From: an uncultured Clostridia bacterium | GTDB lineage: Bacteria > Bacillota > Clostridia > Christensenellales > UBA1242 | DNA: 7,221 nucleotides | Direction: 5' to 3' | Assembly (NCBI GenBank): GCA_947631875.1 | Contig: CANRMV010000056.1 | Coordinates: forward strand, 1 to 7,221 | Shown here: positions 1 through 4,560 of the stretch, piece by piece | How positions within the stretch are numbered: the first letter of the stretch is position 1 | Layout: every line of letters begins with the position of its first letter | Position numbers and translations under genes: made by a program | The notes under the pieces: model-generated | Seen by the model: only the letters and a program-made list of their open reading frames with translations | Database searches by the model: none | What the model was told of the DNA's origin: nothing

Positions 1-3
1 TTG

Positions 4-35
4 CCATAGGGTTTCGATAAATCTCAACCCTTTGG
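4..35 (-). repeat. imperfect hairpin, copy 1
   Basis: CCATAGGGTT (4-13) and AACCCTTTGG (26-35) are inverted repeats, 9 of 10 pairs, around a 12-base loop. An identical hairpin lies at 121-152. This copy sits in the duplicated remnant. No U-run follows on the minus strand, so it is not a classical intrinsic terminator. Confidence 0.7.
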
Positions 36-120
36 GCTTTATTTCTTTTTCTTGGCTAAACTTACAGCAACGGCGAGTGAAACTGTTGCACCAACCATTG
101 GGTTGTTGCCCATTCGGTTG

Positions 121-152
121 CCATAGGGTTTCGATAAATCTCAACCCTTTGG
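121..152 (-). repeat. hairpin just downstream of the GGGtGRT gene stop
   Basis: Inverted repeat CCATAGGGTT (121-130) / AACCCTTTGG (143-152), 9 of 10 pairs, loop of 12. It lies 3 bases beyond the stop codon of the minus-strand gene, where it could stabilise the mRNA 3' end or act as a weak or factor-dependent terminator. The minus-strand sequence after the stem (CAACCGAATG) has no U-tract, so intrinsic termination is doubtful. The loop bases CGATAAATCTC resemble part of the dispersed-type sequence at 4218-4244 (CGAAGAATCTC, 9 of 11), so this may be a decayed dispersed hairpin; that is inference. Confidence 0.6.
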
Positions 153-155
153 GCT

Positions 156-1151
156 TTATTTCTTTTTCTTGGCTAAACTTACAGCAACGGCGAGAGAAAC
201 TGTTGCACCAACCATTGGGTTGTTGCCCATTCCAATAAAGCCCATCATCGCAACATGCGCTGGAACGGAAGAACTGCCGGCAAATTGTGCATCACAATGC
301 ATCCTTCCCATTGTGTCAGTCATGCCATAACTTGCAGGGCCACATCTCATATTGTCTGGGTGCAGTGTTCTGCCTGTTCCGCCACCAGATGCAACTGAAA
401 AGTATGATTTACCATTGTCGTTGCACCATTTTTTGTAAGTGCCAGCAACAGGGTGTTGGAAACGAGTTGGATTGGTTGAGTTTCCTGTGATAGAAACATC
501 AACTTGTTCGTGTTTCATAATGGCAACGCCTTCGCTTACATCATAAGCGCCATATATCTTAACTTTCGCCTTTTCGCCTTCTGAGAATGGAATTTCTTCC
601 AAAATTTGAAGTTTTTGTTCTTTATAGTCAAATTTTGTGTTCACATAGGTGAAACCATTAACTCTTGCAATGATGTATGCCGCATCTTTTCCCAAACCAT
701 TCAACACAACTTTGAGTGGTGTTTTTCTTATTTTATTTGCTGTTCTAGCAATTCCCATTGCGCCTTCGGCAGCGGCAAAGCTTTCATGTCCTGCCAAAAA
801 GCAGAAACATTTTGTTTTTTCATCAAGAAGTCTGCCGGCAAGTCTGCCATGTCCAAGCCCTATTTGTCTCTCATCGGCAACTGAGCCTTTCACGCAAAAT
901 GCTTGCAAGCCTTCACCAATTTTTTCAGCGTATTCGCTTGCGTTTTTGCAGGTGGATTTAAGTGCTATGGCTGTTCCAAGTGTGTAGGCGTAAACAGCGT
1001 TATCAAAGCAGATTGGTTGAATGTCTCTCACAGTTTTTTCAACATCGATGCCTGCTTTCAAGCAAAAATCTCTTGCATCGTTTATGTCTTTAAAGCCATA
1101 TTCCTTCAATTTGTCAGGAAGTTTTTCATATTTTTTCAATTCTTCAATCAT
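156..1151 (-). CDS. GGGtGRT-family protein, partner of the NifU-like scaffold
   Basis: This encodes a 331-residue protein of the GGGtGRT family, whose name-giving motif GGGTGRT is literally present at about residues 256-262 (nt 366-386). The biochemical role of the family is unknown. Its genes are known to sit beside NifU/IscU-like Fe-S scaffold genes in anaerobic Firmicutes, as here, so a role in Fe-S or sulfur/selenium handling is inferred. I see no signal peptide and no clear membrane helix, so it is probably cytosolic. Conserved-looking cysteines include C30 and C48 and those in the MRCGP and MHCDA segments after the motif; the end is Gly/Ala/Val-rich with a KKKK tail. The start at 1151 is chosen because AGAGGAGAG lies just upstream; an in-frame ATG at 1175 would lie inside the preceding gene and has no RBS. 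Only one base separates the upstream stop from this ATG, implying translational coupling. The 3' end is duplicated in tandem at 1-117. Confidence 0.93.
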   Translation of the reverse strand: MIEELKKYEKLPDKLKEYGFKDINDARDFCLKAGIDVEKTVRDIQPICFDNAVYAYTLGTAIALKSTCKNASEYAEKIGEGLQAFCVKGSVADERQIGLGHGRLAGRLLDEKTKCFCFLAGHESFAAAEGAMGIARTANKIRKTPLKVVLNGLGKDAAYIIARVNGFTYVNTKFDYKEQKLQILEEIPFSEGEKAKVKIYGAYDVSEGVAIMKHEQVDVSITGNSTNPTRFQHPVAGTYKKWCNDNGKSYFSVASGGGTGRTLHPDNMRCGPASYGMTDTMGRMHCDAQFAGSSSVPAHVAMMGFIGMGNNPMVGATVSLAVAVSLAKKKK

Positions 1152-1152
1152 A

Positions 1153-1827
1153 TTACTCTCCTCTTGGATTGACAATTTTCACTGCTTCGTCAAATCGTCC
1201 ATAGTGCTTTGTCGACTTTTCAATTGCTTCTTTCTTTGAAAGAGTGTCATCTTGAAGGTTTTTCAAAAGAAGCCCAAGATTTACATATTCATAACCTATT
1301 GTTTCGCCGTTTTTGTCTAGTGCCATTTTTGTGATGTATCCTTCTGCAAGGTTGAGATATTTAACTCCGCCTTTTTCAGTTGAAACGATTGTTCCAACTT
1401 GGCTTGTTTTATATTTTCCCAAATCTTCCAAACTTGTTCCAATTGGAAGCCCGCCAAGAGAGAATGCCGATTGGCTTCTGCCATAGACGAGTTGCAAGAA
1501 AATGTTTTTCATGGCATCGTTGATTGCATCGCACACAAGGTCGGTGTTCAACGCTTCCAAAATGGTTTTTCCAATTAAGATTTCGCCAGCCATTGCAGCA
1601 GAGTGCGTCATTCCTGAGCAGCCTATTGTTTCAATGAGCGCTTCTTTGATTATTCCATTTTTGACGTTGAGTGTCAATTTGCAAGTGCCTTGTTGTGGGG
1701 CACACATTCCGCATCCATGTGAAAATGCAGAAATTTGAGTGATTTCTTTGACTTGATCCCATTTTCCTTCTTGTGGGAGAGGAGATGGACCATAGCCTTT
1801 CATGTTTTTAACACAATTTTTTTCCAT
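1153..1827 (-). CDS. NifU/IscU-like iron-sulfur cluster assembly scaffold protein
   Basis: This encodes a 224-residue cytosolic protein of the NifU N-terminal/IscU-like fold, in the subgroup that pairs with GGGtGRT proteins. Family members hold a nascent Fe-S cluster on cysteines. Here the cysteine-rich stretch around residues 39-49 (SHGCGMCAPQQGTC: C39, C42, C49) precedes the KLTL strand, and IGCSGMTHS (C70) matches the second scaffold cysteine region of IscU. The third IscU ligand region (HCSILAED-like) has no evident counterpart, since the aligned stretch reads FLQLVYGRSQ, so cluster ligation must differ from classical IscU. The C-terminal ~100 residues extend past the scaffold core and are subgroup-specific. 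The start at 1827 is preceded by AAAGGAGAA at good spacing; an ATG at 1881 would fall upstream of the predicted promoter -10. It is the first gene of the operon with the GGGtGRT gene. The exact substrate and partners are not shown by the sequence. Confidence 0.92.
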   Translation of the reverse strand: MEKNCVKNMKGYGPSPLPQEGKWDQVKEITQISAFSHGCGMCAPQQGTCKLTLNVKNGIIKEALIETIGCSGMTHSAAMAGEILIGKTILEALNTDLVCDAINDAMKNIFLQLVYGRSQSAFSLGGLPIGTSLEDLGKYKTSQVGTIVSTEKGGVKYLNLAEGYITKMALDKNGETIGYEYVNLGLLLKNLQDDTLSKKEAIEKSTKHYGRFDEAVKIVNPRGE

Positions 1828-1848
1828 AAGTTCTCCTTTACCTATAAG

Positions 1849-1877
1849 ATTATAGCAAAGATTATGAAAATCTCCAA
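1849..1877 (-). promoter_or_regulatory. sigma-A promoter of the scaffold/GGGtGRT operon
   Basis: On the minus strand a perfect TATAAT (1854-1849) with an extended TGC element lies 17 bp from a weaker -35, TTGGAG (1877-1872). The predicted start is near 1842, giving a leader of about 15 nt that contains the AAAGGAGAA ribosome binding site. Confidence 0.8.
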
Positions 1878-1908
1878 ACAATTTTAAAAAAGGATTTTAG
1901 AAAAGGTA

Positions 1909-1937
1909 TTGAAAAATAAAAATTGTTGTGTTATAAT
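1909..1937 (+). promoter_or_regulatory. sigma-A promoter of the GNAT gene, start at or next to the ATG
   Basis: TTGAAA (1909-1914), a 17-bp spacer, TGT extension and perfect TATAAT (1932-1937). A start 6-8 bases downstream falls at 1943-1945, only 2-4 bases before the ATG at 1947, so the mRNA would be nearly leaderless. The -35 boxes of this promoter and the divergent scaffold operon promoter are about 31 bp apart across an A/T-rich segment that could supply UP elements to both. Confidence 0.85.
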
Positions 1938-1946
1938 TTAGGTGAT

Positions 1947-2552
1947 ATGAAACAAATAGAAACAGATAGGCTTATTTTAAGAGATTTCCAAAGTGGAGAT
2001 TTTAAGGATTATTGGGAGTATTACAGCCATCCGCTTGTTCGGGATGGAGCTGGGCTTTCTTGTTCTATTGACGAGTCAGATTTGCATTGGGCAAAAGTCA
2101 GGATGCATCTTAAAAATGTTGAAAATTATGGGCTTGTGTTTAAGTCAACAAACAAACTTATTGGAGAAATTCAACTTCCAATTCCAAACAAAACAACTTC
2201 GCGTGTGCCAGAAGAGTTTAGAGGGAAAAACATTAGGGAAATGTGCTATATGTTAAATCCAAAATATCATAGGCGAGGTTTAATGACAGAGGCGGTTCGG
2301 GCTGTTTTGAAACATTGTTTTGAGGATAAGAACCTTGACGGGATTTATTTGTATTGTTTTTCAAAAAATTTGGCAAGCATTAAACTTTCAATGAATTGTG
2401 GTTTTAGATATATTTCAAATGGGAAAAAGGAAATTGACCACACGCAAACAACGGTTTTTGCAATGGGAATAACCCAAGAACAATATTTCCAAGACAAGGC
2501 AAAACGCGAAGTGCAGGACAGGGCAACATTCGTTGAAAAATCCAGAGTGTAA
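1947..2552 (+). CDS. GNAT-family N-acetyltransferase (RimJ/RimL-like)
   Basis: This encodes a 201-residue enzyme of the GCN5-related acetyltransferase superfamily, RimJ/RimL-type. Such enzymes transfer acetyl from acetyl-CoA to an amine, on a protein N-terminus, an antibiotic or a small molecule; the substrate here cannot be told. Evidence is the N-terminal IETDRLILRDF signature (residues 4-14), the acetyl-CoA-binding motif A around LNPKYHRRGLMTEAVRAVL with its RRGLMTEA loop, and the late S-x-x-N-C-G-F element (SMNCGF), all in family order. An ATG at 1947 starts the protein exactly at the family N-terminus; a TTG at 1923 would add eight residues but lies upstream of the -10 box. The bases AGGTG before the ATG sit too close (2 nt) for a normal SD and would not be on the mRNA from the predicted promoter. 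No terminator lies between its stop and the T-box promoter 14 bp on, so readthrough transcripts would meet the T-box terminator. Confidence 0.9.
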   Translation: MKQIETDRLILRDFQSGDFKDYWEYYSHPLVRDGAGLSCSIDESDLHWAKVRMHLKNVENYGLVFKSTNKLIGEIQLPIPNKTTSRVPEEFRGKNIREMCYMLNPKYHRRGLMTEAVRAVLKHCFEDKNLDGIYLYCFSKNLASIKLSMNCGFRYISNGKKEIDHTQTTVFAMGITQEQYFQDKAKREVQDRATFVEKSRV

Positions 2553-2566
2553 ATTGATAAAAGTTC

Positions 2567-2595
2567 TTGACAAGATAAAATTTGTGTGATAATAT
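2567..2595 (+). promoter_or_regulatory. sigma-A promoter of the tyrS T-box leader
   Basis: Consensus TTGACA (2567-2572), 17-bp spacer, TG-extended TAATAT (2590-2595). Transcription should start near 2602, about 250 nt ahead of the T-box terminator. An alternative -10, GATAAT at 2588-2593, would have a 15-bp spacer. Confidence 0.88.
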
Positions 2596-2601
2596 GAAAA
2601 T

Positions 2602-2850
2602 GTAATTAAGATGGTGGAGTGAAAAGCAGTAGAGTTGTGGCTTTGCTTTCAGAGAGAGATTGGCAGGTGAAAAATCTCACTAGTTGCAGTTCGAAATACA
2701 GTCATTTCAAGTCTTACGCGGATGTCAGCGAATGGCAAAATAAGGACTGTTTGGAACTTTCCGATTTAACGATGTCTGTTCTAGATGGTTGAAATTTAGG
2801 TGGTACCACGAAGCACACTTCGTCCTAAAAGAAGGATAGTGTGCTTTTTT
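2602..2850 (+). promoter_or_regulatory. T-box riboswitch (tRNA-Tyr specific) controlling tyrS
   Basis: This is an untranslated leader that binds uncharged tRNA-Tyr and then allows readthrough into tyrS. Stem I: UGAAA (2620-2624) pairs with UUUCA (2705-2709), and an 11-bp helix with several G-U pairs joins 2632-2642 to 2682-2692. Between them lies the specifier loop, with AGUA on the 5' side and GAAAUACA on the 3' side; the specifier codon is UAC (2697-2699), tyrosine, followed by the usual purine. The T-box core reads UUUAGGUGGUACCACG (2795-2810). Its UGGU bulge (2801-2804) complements an ACCA tRNA 3' end, as expected for tRNA-Tyr with discriminator A. The antiterminator is UUUAGG (2795-2800)/CCUAAA (2824-2829) and ACGAAG (2808-2813)/CUUCGU (2818-2823) around a 7-nt bulge, exclusive with the terminator. 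Specifier and downstream gene agree, so this is a firm call. Confidence 0.97.
2811..2850 (+). terminator. T-box-controlled intrinsic terminator of tyrS
   Basis: AAGCACACT (2811-2819) pairs with AGTGTGCTT (2838-2846), with an inner TCCT (2823-2826)/AGGA (2833-2836) helix, followed by a run of six T (2845-2850). The 5' arm and the inner CCT overlap the antiterminator strands, so only one of the two structures can form at a time. Confidence 0.95.
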
Positions 2851-2919
2851 GTAACTCTGGAAAAACTTGATTTTTATAAAGATGTTAAAATGGAAATTGT
2901 TGAAAAGGAAGAAAAAAAT

Positions 2920-4155
2920 ATGAAAATAGACACAAATTTATACAACACTTTGAAGGAAAGAGGGCTTTTGTATCAATGCACAGATGAAAACGCGCTTAAA
3001 AAACTTTTGGAGAGCGGAAAGCCAATCACACTTTATGAAGGCACAGACCCAACGGCGGACAGTTTGCATATTGGGCACTGCGTTCCTTATTGCATATTAA
3101 GGCGTTTTCAACAGGCAGGACACAAGGTGTTGCTGCTTATGGGTGGGGCAACGGCAAGCATTGGTGACCCATCTGGAAAAACTGAAATGCGCAAAATGAT
3201 GTCAAAGGAAGATGTTGAGAAAAACATTGAGAGCATCAAAAAAACACTCAGCGTGTTTTTGAAGTTTGATGGAGAAAACCCAGCAGTTATTGTCAACAAT
3301 GCCGATTGGTTTAATGGCTATGATTATGTTGACTTTATGCGTGATGTTGGCGTGCATTTCAATGTTAACAAAATGCTTTCAAACGACATTTATGCAAACA
3401 GGCTTGAAGAAGGCGGCTTGACCTTCTTTGAAATGGGCTATATGCTTATGCAGGCATATGACTTTGTGCATCTAAATCTAAAATATGGTTGTGTTTTGCA
3501 GTATGGCGGACAGGACCAATGGGGAAATATCGTTGCAGGCACAGAACTTCAAAGGAAGTTAAATTTTCAAAATGGAACAAATGTAAATCTTATAGGCGCA
3601 ACAAATCAACTTCTTTTAACGCCAGAAGGCAAAAAGATGGGCAAAACTGAAAAAGGCGCAATTTGGATTGATAAGGACAAAATTTCGGCGTATGATTTCT
3701 ATCAAGGGGTTTACCAAACGCCAGATGCTTGCGTTGAGATGATGTTTGCGCTTTTCACCGATGTTCCAATGCAAGAAGTTAAAAGGCTTGTGAGCGAGGA
3801 CATTGTAAACGCCAAAAAAGTGCTGTCTTTTGAAATAACCAAGTTTATTCGCGGCGAAGAAGATGCCATTCTTGCTCAAAAAATGAGCGAAAACTTGTTC
3901 TCTCAGGGCGGTGACGATGCACCCGTTGTGGAAATTGACAAAAGCGAACTTCCAATGGGGATTTGTGACTTGTTGTTCAAATGCGAACTTGCACCATCAA
4001 AGAGTGAAGCGAGAAGGCTTGTTCAGGGCGGAGCGATAACTTTCAAAAATGAAAAGGTTGAAAGATTTGACCTAACTGTCACCGAAAGCGATATAGGCGA
4101 AGGCGCACTTCTAAAAAAAGGCAAAAAAAGTTTTATTAAAGTGAGAATTAAATAA
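2920..4155 (+). CDS. tyrS: tyrosyl-tRNA synthetase
   Basis: This encodes a full-length, 411-residue class Ic aminoacyl-tRNA synthetase that attaches tyrosine to tRNA-Tyr in the cytosol, normally as a dimer. Visible landmarks are the HIGH motif at residues 50-53 within the EGTDPTADSLHIGH segment, the GGQDQWGN tyrosine-pocket/adenylate region near the middle, and the KMSKS-equivalent KMGKT at 239-243. A C-terminal S4-type RNA-binding domain follows from about residue 345 (DLLFKCELAPSKSEARRLV onward), which binds the anticodon stem region. The start at 2920 has AGGAAG eight bases upstream; the open frame extends back into the T-box terminator, and an ATG at 2890 lacks a comparable RBS, so longer forms are rejected. 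Expression is controlled by the Tyr T-box directly upstream. The stop codon runs immediately into a hairpin repeat that provides termination. Confidence 0.98.
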   Translation: MKIDTNLYNTLKERGLLYQCTDENALKKLLESGKPITLYEGTDPTADSLHIGHCVPYCILRRFQQAGHKVLLLMGGATASIGDPSGKTEMRKMMSKEDVEKNIESIKKTLSVFLKFDGENPAVIVNNADWFNGYDYVDFMRDVGVHFNVNKMLSNDIYANRLEEGGLTFFEMGYMLMQAYDFVHLNLKYGCVLQYGGQDQWGNIVAGTELQRKLNFQNGTNVNLIGATNQLLLTPEGKKMGKTEKGAIWIDKDKISAYDFYQGVYQTPDACVEMMFALFTDVPMQEVKRLVSEDIVNAKKVLSFEITKFIRGEEDAILAQKMSENLFSQGGDDAPVVEIDKSELPMGICDLLFKCELAPSKSEARRLVQGGAITFKNEKVERFDLTVTESDIGEGALLKKGKKSFIKVRIK

Positions 4156-4199
4156 CTTACTTCTCTTTTGAAGAAAAGAAAAGTAAGCAAAAGAAAATC
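4154..4199 (+). repeat. A/T-rich hairpin repeat, left copy
   Basis: This 46-bp segment starts within the tyrS stop codon and matches the inverse of 4515-4560 at 41 of 46 positions, all five differences being transitions. It folds on itself: CTTACTT (4156-4162)/AAGTAAG (4181-4187) and TCTTTT (4164-4169)/AAAAGA (4174-4179). Together with the right copy it brackets the XRE gene. Sequences of the type AAAAGAAAAGTAAGCAAAAGAAAA recur between genes of gut Firmicutes, as I recall; I cannot search here. Confidence 0.85.
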
Positions 4200-4211
4200 G
4201 CTTACTTTTTG
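4179..4211. terminator. bidirectional terminator between tyrS and the XRE gene
   Basis: AAAAGTAAG (4179-4187) pairs with CTTACTTTT (4201-4209), a 9-bp stem followed by T residues on the plus strand, suitable for ending tyrS. Read on the minus strand the same stem is followed by CTTTTC, T-rich, suitable for ending the XRE transcript. The 5' arm can alternatively pair with 4156-4162, so two hairpins compete. Confidence 0.75.
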
Positions 4212-4217
4212 TTTGTT

Positions 4218-4244
4218 GTCATTCTGAGCAACGCGAAGAATCTC
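4218..4244. repeat. dispersed-type intergenic sequence (GTCATTCTGAGC...GCGAAGAATCTC)
   Basis: A 27-bp stretch beginning GTCATTCTGAGC and ending GCGAAGAATCTC, with short dyad arms ATTCT/AGAAT. I recognise this as a sequence class often scattered through intergenic DNA of many bacterial genomes; function unknown. It ends six bases from the XRE stop codon. Only one copy lies in this window, so its repeat status rests on recall rather than on what is seen here. Confidence 0.55.
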
Positions 4245-4249
4245 AAACT

Positions 4250-4450
4250 TTAATCTTCCAAGCCCAAAAGATAGTCCGTTGACACCTTAAAATATTTTGA
4301 CAAAATTTTAAGCGCCTGAACGCTTGGGTTTTTCTTTCCATTTTCCCATTTGTTAACGATGGACATACTGAAATTGATGTCCTTTGCAAGTTGTTCTTGC
4401 GTCAACCCTTTCTCTATTCTCAAATCTTTTAAAATATCTTTAAATTCCAT
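4250..4450 (-). CDS. small XRE/Cro-CI-type DNA-binding regulator
   Basis: This encodes a 66-residue protein that is almost entirely one helix-turn-helix domain of the HTH_3 (Cro/CI) family: KDLRIEKGLTQEQLAKDINFS, then SIVNKWENGKKNPSVQALKILSKYF, then a VSTDYLLGL tail, all typical. No effector or protease domain follows, so it would act as a simple DNA-binding protein, probably a dimer; targets are unknown. The frame stays open upstream to 4546, but those 32 residues (MEKRKVNKRKSTILLRK...) are a translation of the A/T-rich repeat. The start at 4450 is therefore preferred, with a weak GGAAAA upstream. No clear promoter is visible and no toxin-like partner adjoins it, so an antitoxin role is not supported. 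It is bracketed by inverted copies of a 46-bp repeat. It points the same way as cysS but lies beyond the cysS end hairpin. Confidence 0.85.
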   Translation of the reverse strand: MEFKDILKDLRIEKGLTQEQLAKDINFSMSIVNKWENGKKNPSVQALKILSKYFKVSTDYLLGLED

Positions 4451-4456
4451 ATAATT

Positions 4457-4469
4457 TTTCCAAAGGAAA
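4457..4469. promoter_or_regulatory. short palindrome ahead of the XRE gene, possible operator
   Basis: TTTCC (4457-4461), AAA spacer, GGAAA (4465-4469) form a perfect 5+5 inverted repeat 7-19 bases upstream of the XRE start codon. Cro/CI-type proteins often autoregulate through such sites. The palindrome is short in A/T-rich DNA, and part of it supplies the weak RBS, so the operator role is only a suggestion. Confidence 0.3.
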
Positions 4470-4474
4470 CACGT

Positions 4475-4513
4475 GATTTTCTTTTGCCTACTTTTCTTTC
4501 TCAAAAGAATAGT
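4475..4513 (-). repeat. decayed tandem copy of the A/T-rich repeat
   Basis: Read on the minus strand this carries TCTTTTGAG, AAAGAAAAGTAGGC and AAAAGAAAATC, matching the second half of the repeat at 4515-4560 with a small deletion. It lies directly next to that copy in the same orientation, between it and the XRE gene. Confidence 0.7.
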
Positions 4514-4514
4514 T

Positions 4515-4560
4515 GATTTTCTTTTGTTTACTTTTCTTTTTTCCAAAAGAAAAGTAAATT
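4515..4560 (-). repeat. A/T-rich hairpin repeat, right copy, inverted
   Basis: Inverse counterpart of 4154-4199 (41 of 46 identical). It starts inside the cysS stop codon just as the left copy starts inside the tyrS stop, so both synthetase genes end in the same relative place in the repeat. Confidence 0.85.
4527..4558 (-). terminator. perfect 14-bp hairpin at the end of cysS
   Basis: TTTACTTTTCTTTT (4527-4540) and AAAAGAAAAGTAAA (4545-4558) are perfect inverted repeats with a TTCC loop, directly abutting the cysS stop codon. After the stem the minus strand reads CAAAAGAAAATC, with no U-run, so it may act more as a 3'-end stabiliser than as a strong intrinsic terminator for cysS. On the plus strand TTATTTTTTT follows. 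Confidence 0.65.

Larger units (their letters stand above)
1..234. repeat. 117-bp tandem duplication covering the 3' end of the GGGtGRT gene
   Basis: Positions 1-117 and 118-234 are two direct copies of one 117-bp unit. They agree over 115 bases apart from one substitution (T78 versus A195) and diverge only in the last two bases (116-117 versus 233-234). Copy 2 holds the real end of the minus-strand GGGtGRT gene (156-232, about 25 codons) plus 38 bp downstream of its stop. Copy 1 (39-115) repeats those codons and the stop but lies beyond the functional stop, so it is a non-coding remnant. Each copy carries an imperfect hairpin. The left edge of copy 1 coincides with the window start, so more copies may lie to the left. 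An assembly artefact at a contig end is possible, although the single mismatch argues for two real copies. Confidence 0.95.

Noticed and set aside
1..234. CRISPR-like or minisatellite array
   Set aside because: Only two long units with no spacers, and the unit is coding sequence of the adjacent gene.
32..238. Plus-strand open frame whose product has two near-identical ~35-residue repeats
   Set aside because: It is an antisense translation of the 117-bp tandem duplication across the end of the GGGtGRT gene; no RBS or promoter.
2800..2919. N-terminal extension of TyrRS by 40 residues
   Set aside because: The extension would be coded by the T-box and terminator; the ATG at 2920 has AGGAAG at proper spacing and matches the family start.
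4250..4450. XRE gene as the antitoxin of a toxin-antitoxin pair
   Set aside because: No toxin-sized frame on the same strand adjoins it; neighbours are hairpin repeats and synthetase genes.
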